The notes under the pieces were generated by a model. The model did not search any database. It was not told the origin of the DNA and worked only from the letters and a program-made list of their open reading frames with translations. A DNA stretch of 64,000 bases from Batrachochytrium dendrobatidis JAM81 (lineage: Eukaryota; Chytridiomycota; Chytridiomycetes; Rhizophydiales), in the NCBI RefSeq assembly GCF_000203795.2, contig NW_006281111.1, forward strand, positions 217,421-281,420, written 5' to 3'. The position numbers were made by a program, and so were the translations under genes. Shown piece after piece: positions 26,942 through 38,843 of this stretch. Position 1 is the first letter of the stretch. The number at the start of each line of letters is the position of its first letter.

Positions 26942-27255
26942 CTTTGACAATAGTTGTACTGGTGTTTTTACTCTATTCACAAGTGTATCAACTAATGATT
27001 AATACAAACGACATGAGAACCAAATATAAAATATTTATATTTCAACGGTCGATTCCATCATATTTTCAAAACATTCTGATAACACAAACAAGCAACTGTT
27101 GCGACACTGGAAACGTGAATTATCCATTCGTAAAATTGTACGATTGTTTCAGACTAATGTGGACTCTAAATAAAACACCGAAACCTTGGTGTCGGAACAA
27201 GACAAAATGAGTGACGTTATTTATATTGAATCGCAAGGGACAGCAGACTGTTCAA
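26942..27255 (+). repeat. Direct repeat A, near-identical to 30421-30734
   Basis: 314 bp that match 30421-30734 with a single difference (C at 26948, T at 30427). It sits downstream of the DNAAF1 stop. Beyond both ends similarity drops abruptly, although the right-hand flanks remain recognisably related and also resemble sequence near 38.5-38.8 kb, all three ending near a CCCCttGTtGcTAgC-like run. The wider element spans roughly 26900-27480. It holds an 88-codon open frame shared with copy B, beginning inside a hydrophobic stretch, but with no evidence of being a gene. Confidence 0.85.
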
Positions 27256-27499
27256 CAAGTCAAATTGTCACCTCGATATATGAGATACAATCAATAAACG
27301 TCCCTGCTATTCGAATCAACAGACAAATAATGTACCGACATTTGAAAAATAGGAAATCTGACCACACTTTTGTGATCGAGTTTAAATACATGATATACAT
27401 TGATAGTTGCTGGAAATCTCTCATTTTATTTTATATATCCATTTTCATCCCCTTGTTGGTAGCCTTGGTTGCAGGGTAATTTCAAATCGTTTGGATAAA

Positions 27500-29877
27500 T
27501 TACTCCAATGGGATATCGGGCTCAACCCATGCAAATTGTCGCTTGTCAACCCGTGGACTTAAACTTTGCCTTTTAACTGATTCATTCGAGACTGCATCGA
27601 TACACACGAGCGTGTCTTCACTTGTAAAGTCCATGTGTTCGTCAGTAGGTTTTAGTGCATCAGATACAACGCCTGCTGCATCCGTATTGGCTAGAGAGTC
27701 GTCACAAACTGCAAGATTGATTTCCTCCAGATCCACACATTCTTCAATGAGGGGCTTACAAACGGTTGCAATTTCGCCAACGGGCTCATGCTCTTTTAGC
27801 GTAGTATGTGCAAGCTGATTCATCAAGCATACACTAGAACATTGCTGTTCAACTGGTTCGATTTTTACGTGCATATCGTGAGATGTGTCAATCTCGGACG
27901 AGTTCCGAGCATCAGAATCACAAATCTCTTGAATCAATACTCGGGAAGGTGAGCAACCAATTATAGACTCGCTCAAATCAATGTTTTGATGCTTGTTTTC
28001 TAAAATTGGAAGACTGCATTCCACTGGGTAGATACTTTCCTCAATGGTCTGCTCAACCTCCTCAAGTATATTAGCCGAGTGATCAATCAACACAGGAGTT
28101 GCAACTTGGTCAGACATTTGATCATTCATCTCGTCAGTATGATTGTGAACTACAGTTGTAATTGTAGGAACAGTATCTTCAGTGGAAGATGTATCATCAA
28201 TTATATTGAGCATGTCATCTCGCATTTTTTCCAAAAGTGGTGGAAAAGAAGGATCAGACGTTTCGGGTCCGTATGCTTCGAGCCTTTTTTGCTGGCCACG
28301 GAGTTTCATTTGTTGCATTGCTGTTCAATAGACAAATGTATAATTTAGCAGATTTTTAGGATGAAATGATAATTGGCTTAGCTTGGTGGGCAGTATACCT
28401 TCAAAGTTGCGGTTTTGGGCTTCGATTTCTTCTTGACGCTGCCTTTCGCGCTCAGCACGCTCGGCATCTACACCTCCAATAGCCCTAAAGCAATAACCAT
28501 GTGTTGGTAAATTCTTAAACAAACCATTCCTTGAGTAGATATCAGTCATCCACAAAGCAGACTATACCAGGCTTCAGTTGAAAGACGCTCCTTGGCAAAC
28601 ACCGGGCGATCATCTAAATATGTTAGACTCTTGCATCGGGAAATCATGGTACGACGATAGCTTTGGATGGATCGAATAACTGGGTTTGCCATAAGATTAA
28701 GCACAGCCTGTAGGATAGTTGTACATGAACAATTAGTTTTGTTTCTATTTTTAAAGCAATGCACGCTCGGACTGACAAATAAAAAATAAACTTGCCAGGT
28801 TAGGCATCTGTTCCAAAATATCCACAATGGCTACATCTTCCAGCTTATTATTGCTTAAATCTAAAACACTACCATGATTTGCAGGTCAATTCAAACGCTT
28901 TGTTATTCAAATCCACAACGTATACATTCATTGAAAGCAGTTATGGATGGTAATAAATACATACGTCAACGAAGGACAATGAGCCAAAATCTCAATGTTT
29001 TGAGCGCTTTGTAAAAAGTTGTGTGACACTTGAAGGGTTTTTAATGCACGTAGCATATCAAGATTGGATAGATTTTTAATCAGATTGTTGGATAGATTCA
29101 AAGTGTCGAGTCTTTGCAACTGGTCAAGATTCTCAATGCAATCGATGCAGTTTTGTTGTAAAAATCTAATTGAAATCAAACATAATTCAGGTTATAGAAG
29201 CCAAATCGTGTTTGGACTGTATAATTACAAAAAAGTGATGAGCACTTACAGACATCGAAGTTCGGTAAGCTTATCTGTATGTAAACAAGGTAAAATTCAG
29301 CAAGACATGAAAAAATCAGTATACTAGAGATACTCTTCTGAAATGACAAATACAATGCTGAGCTGCGTTACCGATATTTTCAATTTTTCCAATGCCATTT
29401 CCTTCTAACCATAGACTTTTGAGACCATAGTAGGCATTTAGATTCTCGATTTTAGCGAATCCTAGATTAAAGATCAAGAAAATATAAAATTGAAACAAGG
29501 ATATGAGCAGAATTAGTACCGCGAATGCACGAATGGAAATCCAAAACATTAAATACCTTTAAAGTGCAAGTAAATGATATCATTAAGCTCTGGTGTCTGA
29601 TAAAGTTTTTGTTCCTTGCATAACTGTTTGAGATAGCGAGGGGTCATGAGAGTATTTCTGAGTAAGCAGTTGGATGAACAGAGGCATAGTATTATGGTTT
29701 GATAGCATAATTAGTTGACATGGTAAATTTTATGGCTATTCACATTAAACCAAGAGTCTACAATACAGCAGACGACGGTTGGTTGAAAACATACCCCTGC
29801 TCGTCAATCTCTTTAGCATCTTTACGCAACCGCCTAGAAGCAAGGGCAGCATTGAGGGATTGGTGCTCACTGAGCAT
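27500..29877 (-). CDS. DNAAF1: Dynein axonemal assembly factor 1 (DNAAF1/LRRC50/ODA7)
   Basis: Cytoplasmic leucine-rich-repeat protein needed to preassemble outer and inner dynein arms. Nine exons: 29877-29795, 29657-29557, 29461-29372, 29274-29250, 29165-28965, 28868-28796, 28707-28568, 28484-28399, 28320-27500; 539 residues. The conserved core begins [16 protein letters not shown] (residue 32), then SDS22-like repeats ([31 protein letters not shown]), the capping block [12 protein letters not shown] and the signature [15 protein letters not shown]. The acidic C-terminal 270 residues look disordered. Exon 4 is a 25-nt microexon, and the intron after exon 6 (28795-28708) has a GC donor (GCAAGT). 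The gene is bracketed by direct repeats A and B. Confidence 0.95.
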
Positions 29878-30087
29878 TTTCAAAAGTCGAGGTAAGTCAA
29901 ATTAGCCTACTGGCGGAGTTTCGGGGCTACGGCTGAAGACAGGACATGAGAATCAAGTACTCGCGTAAATCTAATTAACCACTTTTGTGTGGTCGGATTT
30001 ATTTGTCGCTTCTGCAACTCGCACCGCCAAACTCAGTGCCTTTTTAGAACTTGAGAGATTTTAAGAGCAGGCTTACAATATTGTGGA

Positions 30088-30339
30088 TTGCAAGTTCGCG
30101 TCGCCATTAAAAATGAGATGAAAGGTTTCGCATGCATCCCAGATTCGTGCATAATGCAGCAGTGCAGTCAAACATACACGGAAAGCATTTGGATGCTGAT
30201 ATACGATCTTTTGGACAAGCAGCGAAATGAGTTGTTTCTTGAGACTGACCATCTCGATTTATTCAATGAATTGTCTGCTCTCACAACTGCATCACCATCT
30301 TTATTAATGGTGTCAGATCTTGGATTTTGCAGTTGCTAA
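30088..30339 (+). CDS. Unrecognised short ORF upstream of DNAAF1
   Basis: An open frame of about 83 codons with no ATG at its 5' end (the first codon is TTG; first internal Met at 30118). The reading includes WMLIYDLLDKQRNELFLETD and LDLFNELSAL, which has the look of helical protein sequence, so it may be one exon of a spliced gene divergent from DNAAF1, with earlier exons between 29900 and 30080 that I could not define. No family is recognised. It could equally be chance. Confidence 0.25.
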   Translation: MQVRVAIKNEMKGFACIPDSCIMQQCSQTYTESIWMLIYDLLDKQRNELFLETDHLDLFNELSALTTASPSLLMVSDLGFCSC

Positions 30340-30420
30340 CAGCTCCTCGCATGATCCTGCAATATCACTTGTGATAAATGATAAAATATTACTGTTCAAG
30401 CCTTGGCATTGTGCTCACAA

Positions 30421-30734
30421 CTTTGATAATAGTTGTACTGGTGTTTTTACTCTATTCACAAGTGTATCAACTAATGATTAATACAAACGACATGAGAACC
30501 AAATATAAAATATTTATATTTCAACGGTCGATTCCATCATATTTTCAAAACATTCTGATAACACAAACAAGCAACTGTTGCGACACTGGAAACGTGAATT
30601 ATCCATTCGTAAAATTGTACGATTGTTTCAGACTAATGTGGACTCTAAATAAAACACCGAAACCTTGGTGTCGGAACAAGACAAAATGAGTGACGTTATT
30701 TATATTGAATCGCAAGGGACAGCAGACTGTTCAA
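30421..30734 (+). repeat. Direct repeat B, near-identical to 26942-27255
   Basis: Same orientation as repeat A, 3479 bp away, with one mismatch in 314 bp. It lies upstream of the DNAAF1 start, so the two copies flank the whole gene. To its right the sequence continues as a diverged relative of the A flank and reaches a CCCCCTTGTTGCTAGC-type end near 30985. In copy B the shared open frame extends to 103 codons (30378-30689) with a hydrophobic N-terminal run VLTTLIIVVLVFLLY. Confidence 0.85.
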
Positions 30735-31672
30735 TAAACAGGCCGTGTCAACAATCTAGATTATCGTCACGACACACGAGACACGATCGATGGATACTAA
30801 TGTCATTCAAATCAACAGATGAACAATATACCGATAGTTGCAAAAGAACATCAAACATAAACCCAATCACACACAAAAGTATAGTGAATGAATTTTACGT
30901 AGCTGTATTCCAGTAAGCAACACTTTTAAAGTGATCAAGTGGGGAATAATGCCACAAGGACTGTTTCCTCCCCCTTGTTGCTAGCCGTGACGAACACTAA
31001 TGTTTATTGGATAATTATTTGCATTGATGGCATTTCTAAACAATTATAAAGCGCGTGCATCAGCATTGAAACCATGAAAGTCAGGTAGAATCCAGCTTGA
31101 GTGGCACGAGGTAAGACGTTTATTTATTACCTCGAGTATTATGGAGACTATTTACAAGATTAATAAACAACTCGAAACAATCAACAATGACATGAGAGTT
31201 AGATTTGAAACATAAGCTATTAGACACGAATTGAAAGTGATAGCAAGACATGATAGACCTGTAGGATGGAGTGATGAACGATGCAGTTGATTACTTTCAG
31301 CAGAGAATACGATAATAAGAAACAGTTGATTGCATTTGAAAGCACGCAGCAGCTGAGCAAGAATGAACTTGCTGCAGATGGAAGTGGCGCAACAACCAGA
31401 ACGAATCAACCCGATACTTGTGGCTCTGAAACGACCGCTGAAATGTGAGTAACGCCTCAAATGCAATACAATAAAATGGGTCCATCAAAGTATTATAATA
31501 GACGGCAGACAGAACGGTTGAACCAGTTATATAAACCCTATAGTAGTCGGATATTCGATTGATTTAGCAAGCCTGTACATTTATCTTGTAACTACTATAC
31601 CAAGTGACTCAACAAGCCAAATATATATATTAGCCGGCTTCCATTGATCATAATACTTGAACCATCACACTA
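30735..31672. other. Intergenic region upstream of bZIP gene
   Basis: Holds the diverged right half of repeat B to about 30990, then about 680 bp with no supported gene. A TATA-like TTATATAAAC lies near 31527 and an AT dinucleotide run near 31620, about 145 and 50 bp upstream of the bZIP start; either could be promoter sequence. Confidence 0.4.
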
Positions 31673-33888
31673 ATGACAACCACCGCTACCGCAAGAGGTT
31701 CTACTTCCATGTTGACAGACACAACAATGTCCGCCCCCACGTACATGGCTGCTAATGGTCCTCTCATGTTAAATCATCCAACTATGCAGAATGTTCAAAC
31801 TGACCAGCAGCGTCGACACTCTCTACAACAGCTGCAACTGCAGTTTCATCAGCAGCTGATGAACTCGTCTGTATCCCATCCGTCACTTCAGCAGTCTGCT
31901 GCTACTGGAACTACTACAGTGTCCACCACCACTGTACCCGAGTTCAGGAGTTTTAGTAAGTGGTCTTTATTTTTATTTGATTTGTAGACCAATACACATC
32001 CAGTGTGTTGGGTTTACTGTTGTATTCACGTAGAATAGAACACTTGTGTGTCTTGCAACTATTGCTTATTCTAAAGCAGTGGTTAAATACCCATCGCACA
32101 ATCCAACTAGAAATTGATTGATTGCTCGATTAGCCTTCTCAATTCTTTAGTAGACAACACGTTCATGTCATGAGACTGTTATGCACTCGACACTCTTGAT
32201 GCTTCGTTTTACGTGAATACATCCGTAAATTACTTGATATTTATTGCTGAGCTATAGCCAAGCAGATGTATTATATAATATACTTTCTACAATGCTTATC
32301 TAATACTATCAATCATCTTTTAACTCGATACTTTTAATACGACTCCTTGCTACGACTCGACTTGAATCAGATCGTAAGCCCAGTATGGAACTATCTCCTT
32401 TGGATTTTCCTACTGGCACTTCACCTTCACCACTGCCTACTATTGAACAAACCCCAAATAGGTTTTTGGCCTCCTTATCGAAACTGGACCTCGAGGTTAA
32501 TCCATTCGAGGCTTCTTTGCAGAACTCTGCCATAAGTTCATCTATCGACTTGCCTGATTCTCAGATCGCATCGCAACAATTGCATCCTCACGCTGGGTCG
32601 ACCAATATCGACCCACATCTAGCACATTTGAAGCTAGAACATGGTCATTCTTACATTAACGGTTCTACTGGATTCCCTTTTAACAGTACATTGTCTGCTA
32701 CCACTCCAGCTTCTACTCATACCGCTCGTTTCTCTCCATTAGAAATTCGCCGTCTTAGTAGTCCTGTTTTACGCACCATTGCTGAAGTCAAAGAACATGC
32801 TTCGACTGCCCAACAACCGCCAGCTCACGGTGCCTGTGTATCCAACTTTTCTTATGAAGCCCCCACATTGCGCGATGATATGCAGGTATCTCTAGGTGGA
32901 CGTCGAGCATCATTTCCTGCTCGACAAGTACCACAACTCTCCTCGCAACATCTTAGTGGTCAACAGTTGGGCTCACATTACCAACAGAATACACTCTCTG
33001 GGCAGTCGCTTCAGCATATGCATTCCAAGTCGATGCAGCATTTCCCTCAAAATCAATATTCGCAGCATTTGAGCGATTTACAGATTCAGGCAGTATCCTC
33101 TCCTACCAATGTAGATGCTTCTGCAAGACCTGTAAAAAGACAGCGACAACTATCAAATGGATCTCAATTGTCGCTTGTACCCAATTCAAACATGGCTTCA
33201 AATGGAAACCACTGTATGGATATTTCTTTAGGAGCTGGCTCTATCTCTACTGCTATGCCTATATCGTGGCCTTCGTCTGCCACCTCGTCACCCCAAAACA
33301 CACCCCATCATATTTTAACATCGTTTGCTCCTAATACCGACAAAAATGCTCACATGCGATCGGCATCACAGGATGTCTACGAAGCTCCTACCACTGTAAG
33401 ACGATCCTCTGAGATTTCGTCGTTTGATGGTTCAGAATATGATACAACCTTGGTCGATGCAAACCCTGACCATCAGTCCTCGGAGCAGTCTGTCGAAGAG
33501 GCAAATCCTGACAAGAAACGTCGCAACTTTTTGGAACGCAATCGCAGAGGTGAGTCGGAGTTGTTTAACCCACACACTACACATTACTAACCCTGGCATA
33601 TTTTTACCATTGTATCTATAGCTGCTCTAAAATGCCGTCAGAAGAAGAAGGAGTATATTGCTTCATTGGAGGATAGCGTGGTACGACTTTCATCGGAAAA
33701 CGAGCGACTGCATGCCCAGATCCAGAAAATGAATCAAATGTCACAGATGCCTGCTATTATGCCTGCTTACAAAGATGGTATGTCTTTCCAATCACTTGAA
33801 TCGTGTATTCAGAGCATCAGCTAATTTCAAATCATTCTCTAATTCTCTCATCCAACCAGCCATAATCCCGGCCAATTTACAACTGTAA
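31673..33888 (+). CDS. ATF/CREB-type bZIP transcription factor
   Basis: DNA-binding regulator of the ATF2/Sko1/Atf1 class. Four exons: 31673-31955, 32371-33549, 33622-33777, 33860-33888; 548 residues. The basic region NPDKKRRNFLERNRRAALKCR is split by intron 2 between Arg and Ala; the leucine zipper follows (YIASLEDSVVRLSSENERLHAQI). The N-terminal 430 residues are Ser/Gln/Pro-rich and probably an activation region; a short KLDLEVNPFEASLQN block is like the Aft1/OSM-type motif of Atf1 proteins. The protein ends soon after the zipper (AIIPANLQL). Intron 1 is 415 nt and contains MITE copy 2. It converges on the zinc-finger gene with only about 17 bp between stops. Confidence 0.92.
32013..32229. 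mobile_element. MITE-like element, copy 2, inside bZIP intron 1
   Basis: About 217 bp with the best-preserved terminal inverted repeats of the family: the 20-bp arms at 32013-32032 and 32210-32229 agree at 18 positions. The left end continues into the shared AATAGAACACTTGT core. It lies wholly within the first intron of the bZIP gene (31956-32370) and is shorter than the other copies, so its middle looks deleted. Confidence 0.75.
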
Positions 33889-33905
33889 CAAAATTGAACA
33901 TCATT

Positions 33906-35325
33906 TTATGATTCACCCTCTTGTGATTTTGTATTTATGTTTCTTGTTGAAGCAATGGTGGTGCTTTCCGTGAATGGGTATGGATCACATGCTGGCATAG
34001 ACGTCCCGCCACTGTCAGCAGAGGCTGAGTCGGAAATATTACTTTTAACATGAAACAATGAAGTCCGCTGTTGGATCATACTTTGCAAAAATGACAATAT
34101 ATCATTGTGCGTCCTCTGTTCGTCGCTGTCTTTTAGACGGTACAGGGGTCGTGCGTTGACTTTTCGTTTGCTTTTCTGAGACTGGGAATTCTGCAAGGTG
34201 GTTGCAGAGTCATCTTGATTACCATTACTGTGAGTCTCACTCCAATCCGTGGAGGGTCGTTGCGATTGGGTACTGTGTGAAAGGTCAACGTCAAAGTTAC
34301 TGTGTGGCATAGATTCTAGATTGATGCATCGACGTTTGTCAGCCATAAGACTTTCCAACAATTCATCCTCGGCAGAAATGGCCTGAGATGATGTGGAGTG
34401 GCCAGAAAGCTTTCCTTTTTTAAGATGATAGGCTGAAACCATTTCAATTACAATGAGTGACTTGCAACGAGATTTAAACTGGAAGATGATAATAAATAGC
34501 ATTGTATTCTTACCGAGTCCATTCACAGTCTTGTATTGTTTATTGCAGTCAGCATGTGGACAAACAAGCATACGTTCAGACGAGTCTTTAGTATCCAGTT
34601 GTCGTTTTCTTGATGATTCTTTAGGAATTGGGTCGGAGAACAGTCCAGGAAAATGACCATTTTCAAGATGGTAGGCTTAAGGCAGTCACCATGATATACA
34701 CCCATAGTTAGTACAAACGCAACAAGATGGAAAGTATGCGTACATGGATGCATAGTTGGGTATTCCTATTTGAATCCGACTCTATTCATGCTAAAGGATG
34801 GTTTATGGTTGCATTCAGGTTATCCATGTATGATTTGGAGGGAAGCTACTAGTAGATACTAGTAGATACTAGCCTATTGACACATGAATCTATCCAATTC
34901 AACACAGAAATGGAATACATTCAAACCATACAAGACACTCCATCCTCAGCAACCCAGCCAACATACTACTTCAAACTAGCTTCCAAGCAGTCGGTTTACA
35001 GATTTGGCATGTCGGAAATTCAGACTTGACCCACTCATAGCAATTCAAAATCAATAATGAGCTTACCCAGTCCGCCAGCATTCAAGTACGACTTGTCACA
35101 CTCTGAAAACGAGCATTGGAACGGTTTGTCTGGACTCACGTCATGGTTTTTACTTATAGTGTCTTGGTGAACTGCATGACAGTGTCCAATGAGTCCACAG
35201 AGTTTACGATAATTCCTAGCGCAGTCAATGCAATAAAAAGGACGTTCAGCATTTTGGTGAGGTCGATAGTGGCCATAAACGGATATGGCTGATTCAAGTT
35301 CTGGCGGAAGCCATAAGGTCTTCAT
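33906..35325 (-). CDS. C2H2 zinc-finger protein of JAZF1/SFP1 type
   Basis: Three exons: 35325-35067, 34675-34514, 34432-33906; 315 residues. Zinc finger 1 is FYCIDCARNYRKLCGLIGHC. Fingers 2 and 3 are the split-intron type CSFSECDKSYLNAGGLAYHL and CPHADCNKQYKTVNGLAYHL, each interrupted at the same Gly-Leu/Ala-Tyr codon by an intron. The C-x4-C-x-K-x-Y-x4-GL-x-YHL pattern is shared with JAZF1 and yeast Sfp1, a ribosome-biogenesis regulator; target genes here are unknown. The C-terminal half is polar and low in complexity. Intron 1 (391 nt) contains three tandem TAGTAGATAC-like units near 34850. Confidence 0.85.
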
Positions 35326-35737
35326 TATTTTTACAAGTTAATTGCACTTGCAATGTCCAGGATTTGAATTATGAAAGAAAAAAAAAACGTTTAAATTTTT
35401 TTTGTAGGGTTTTTAACCATGCTTTGCAGTCTAAAATAACTGTGACGACTGTTGAGTGGTTTGAAGGCATCGGTTAAATGTCGAGTTTGTTGAAATAAAT
35501 CAAGTGTCTGTGGCACATTTTTAGATTGTCAGACTGTATGTCTCTTGCAAAGTAAACTCTGGTTTTAAGAACCTATTGTGACAGAAATGATTCTAAATAT
35601 TGCATTCACCAGTCTCGTAAAACTCCAAATAATCAAGTTGGCTTCGACTTGAAACAAAAAACTATGCAGACAGTTGTTGTATTGAATCACCAAAATCTTC
35701 AAACTCGTTAAATTCGTTAATTTTCTCAAACTGGACA
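35326..35737. other. Intergenic, zinc finger to SPT8
   Basis: About 410 bp between the zinc-finger start and the SPT8 stop (both genes minus strand). It contains A- and T-runs near 35370-35400 and no coding signal I can support. Confidence 0.5.
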
Positions 35738-38165
35738 CTACGGCATCGATGTAGGATCAACTGTATAAAACAGACAGGTGTTGGTTGATGTGCCCTCCCA
35801 TCCACGTGTGCCAGACCCAGCAACCATAAGCCGCGACGACTCATCCACAACTATACGACATCAGGTCAGATATAAACGATCATTATGACTTAAATACACT
35901 TGTATCGAATAGCAAAAATGTGCAACTTACGAAGCGACGAAACAACACCACCATGATGTCCAGGAATAATGGTAAAAGGTACAGACAAGTCCTGTTCTGT
36001 CAATGCAATAAGTTTGCTTAACAGCTTATTGGACTTTTTTTCATGGCGATCAGCAGTGGTGAGGGGTCGAGTAACAGGCGGAGGTTGTTGGAGTTTAAAC
36101 ACTTGCGCAAACGGATCTCCGTCCAGAAAATCTCCAGAAAATAAAGGATACCGCGAAGCAGAATCATCTCCCAAGGTATCGACATCGGGTTCATTTTGAA
36201 CTGCTTCAGGAGCACTAGCCGAACCACCTGGAGCAACTTCGGGTTCGTGCTGTAAATCCCATAAGCGGATATTATCATACGATGCACTAATTATTGCAAA
36301 TTAAAATCAGTCAACCCTCGTGACGTAAAATAGCAAGAGCAATCAACTCTATTTGTTTGAACTCCAATCCACACTTTACCAAATCAAGCTACGACCGTTT
36401 GGAAGACTTTTGACTAGATAAACTGGCCCGGAATCGCGTGGCATACGAATCGATCTAAGCAGTGCACCTTCAGCAACATCAAATTCGTCCACTGCAAGAC
36501 AATATGATAGTTGAAGCAAATATAATCTTGATGACTATAAAGTTATAAAAACAGATGCATTGCAGAGCAACTTACCAATTCCGTTTCGACGACCACAGTA
36601 TATTTTAGACCCATCTACACTCCAACATGCCTAGAGTTGGATAAAATATTTTAGTTGGCAATATACTGTCTTGCCAGTCAAGTCAAATACAGCTCCAAAT
36701 ATATTTACCGAAAATGTCCAAGGCGGAGAGGAACCCAAGTTGTTGGGCAATTTCTTGGCAAGACCACCTGAGATCCTGTGATCGTATAAATATATAGTGC
36801 CATCAAAGCTTGTGACCAAAGCCAGTGCATCATTTACAGAGGCTTTGGAGTTGGATAGTTTGGCAGATATAGGCTGATAGGCAGCTGATGTGATTTGTGA
36901 TGTTGGACCTTTGAATTCGTGTATCATGGTTCCTGTTTCAAGACTCCAGAGCTACAGGTTGAATGCATACAAACAATCAGTTTTTTGAATACAGCCAAAT
37001 CTATACTGCTTATGTCAAGACTTGTGTATGTTGGTTTATACCTTGACTGTTTTATCCCATGATCCACTTAAAACTGATTGTTCTGTCCCATTAATTCGGA
37101 TCACTGACACGGTGCTGCTGTGTGCATTAAATACATGAGCACACTAAATAGAATGCATATCCAGTTAATGAGTGGCATTAACGACACGTGTTAAAAAATA
37201 AGTGTGCTTACTGTTCCTTCGTCATGACGCACTGTCCATAGATTCATATGGCCATTATCTAAACCAGAAATGCACCAGACTCCCTCAGAATGAACATCTA
37301 GACTAAACACGGGTGATGTTCTTGCTTGCGAGTTTGAATGAGAATGCTCGTGTCTTGGACCTATAAAGGTCGAGATGAAAAATAAGTGCAGATTCTATTG
37401 ATTTCAAACAAAGGTACCAGAATCGATCGCAGACATATGCACACACCTGCTAGCCTGTCTTCATTCTCCCATGCCGAAATCAAAACACCAGCCTTGACAA
37501 AACAGTATTACTTGGTAGTTAGATTCAATATAGTTCAAGATCGGTTACTAGATTTGTCGATTCAATACATCACACCTTTTGAATACTATCGACAAATCCA
37601 TGCCGCTGGTTTTGAGTTAGCATGGCGTCACCATTCACTGACTGTTGGCAATCAAACTTTCGAATGAATCCGTCGTCAGAACCTGAAAAAATCCATCTCT
37701 ATAATTTTGAATCAATCAAGTAGTATAGTAAGATATGGTATGCATGAATGCTTTACATCTAAATGTGGTAAGCGGAGATGCCTACAAAGTCCTTGGTTGC
37801 AGCAAGACAGTTGACACCTGTAAGATGGATTGCATTTCCCTGTCGAATTGAATTAGTTGATAATAATAGTCTAAATTTTGATCTCATATTTGATAGAAAC
37901 AAACATGTCATGGCATTCACGAAACTACTCGATTAGCCAGGATAAAACTTACCACTGGAACGATATCGTACGAATAGCAATTATGAACAGTCAAAGGAAC
38001 TTGCTTGCTACTTGATGCAGATTTATCTTCCTCTTTGCTCTCGTTGTACGCATCACTTCTTGCAATAATATATGTTTCCACTTCCTCATCGTCCATATCT
38101 GAATCAATGCTCATTTTTTCATCATGCGATTGTTGCATGCTCTCGCGCTGTCCGTCTGTAGTCAT
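35738..38165 (-). CDS. SPT8: SPT8, WD40 subunit of the SAGA complex
   Basis: SPT8 links SAGA to TATA-binding protein. Eleven exons: 38165-37953, 37839-37786, 37698-37576, 37492-37447, 37360-37212, 37143-37042, 36951-36709, 36630-36576, 36491-36380, 36286-35931, 35850-35738; 521 residues. After an acidic N-terminus comes YDIVPV, then FRWIFSGSDDGFIRKFD, NGDAMLTQNQRHGFVDSI, AGVLISAW, GHMNLWTVRHDEGT, SGSWDKTVKLW, and a late TSGNRGW-like block AGSGTRGWEGTS, all typical of SPT8. Exon 3 must begin at 37698 (AGATGG) rather than the nearer acceptor to keep RWIFSG. A Ser/Pro/acidic insertion (about residues 370-450) separates the last two blades. Confidence 0.95.
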
Positions 38166-38338
38166 CTATTCAACAGAAACAAAAAAATAGCTGGACTAAA
38201 TATGGGCCATGAATGTTGCTTGTGTGGGCAAGGAAATCCCAACTTACTATATTTATAGTAAAGGCTGTTTATGCCTATTTGGATATCGTATTGACTGCAA
38301 GATTGCCAATTCGATTTATATTCATACATCACGTGATG

Positions 38339-38346
38339 AACAGACC
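38339..38346. promoter_or_regulatory. TCACGTGA upstream of SPT8
   Basis: Perfect palindromic E-box about 175 bp upstream of the SPT8 start and about 500 bp upstream of the Pga1-like start on the other strand. Same 8-mer as at 6286 and 10623/10640. Confidence 0.4.
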
Positions 38347-38469
38347 TGGATCGTTATCGCTCGCAGAACAGTTTTAATGTTATTGAAGCTGACTGAAGAC
38401 AAAGAGAAAGTGTTCAACTCAATCTCGGTGTGTTTTGGAAATATTCTCATGGCATCAAGCAGACTGTTG

Positions 38470-38820
38470 CAGTATTTCAAAGCGTGAATTTTCTGTAAAA
38501 CTACACAATTAGTTTAGGTCAATGTAGATTCTAAATGGAACACCAAAACCCATGTCAAAACAAGATCAATAGTTGCTATCCTATATTTAATCGAATAGAG
38601 TAGCAAACTGCTCGTGTTGACAAGTCAGATTGTCGTCAATACACGAAATACGAACAATACACCTGCTATTCAAATTAGAAATCCAACACTTTGTAAAACA
38701 CCAAACAGAAACTAAAAGTGGGTTGAATTTGTAATACTTTTAAACACATGATACGCACTGATGGTTGCTGGCAATTTCTCATTTTATCTCGTCTTTATTC
38801 TCATCCCCATTGTCGCTAAC
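38470..38820 (+). repeat. Diverged member C of the DNAAF1-flanking repeat family
   Basis: Sequence from about 38470 aligns by eye with repeats A and B: CAGACTGTTGCAGTATTTC... against CAACTGTTGCGACACTGG, then GTGAATT, AATGTGGACTCTAAAT-like and AACACC..AAACC blocks, and it ends in CCCCATTGTCGCTAAC near 38820, matching the ends of A and B. It is much more diverged and lacks the 314-bp identity. No gene is supported inside it. Confidence 0.55.
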
Positions 38821-38843
38821 TGTAAACTTGGTCTAGATCTGGC

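Noticed and set aside
30378..30689. The 88/103-codon ORF shared by repeats A and B as a real membrane protein gene
   Set aside because: Both copies are identical because of the repeat, copy C does not keep the frame, and no family is recognised. Selection on the frame cannot be tested from two identical copies.
26942..30734. Repeats A and B as LTRs of a retrotransposon
   Set aside because: No TG...CA ends, and the interior is a host gene with introns rather than gag-pol.
34845..34875. Short TAGTAGATAC triplication as a possible regulatory array
   Set aside because: Only about three units inside an intron; no supporting context.
38209..38487. 92-codon ORF upstream of the Pga1-like gene
   Set aside because: Overlaps diverged repeat sequence and SPT8 promoter; no conserved motif.
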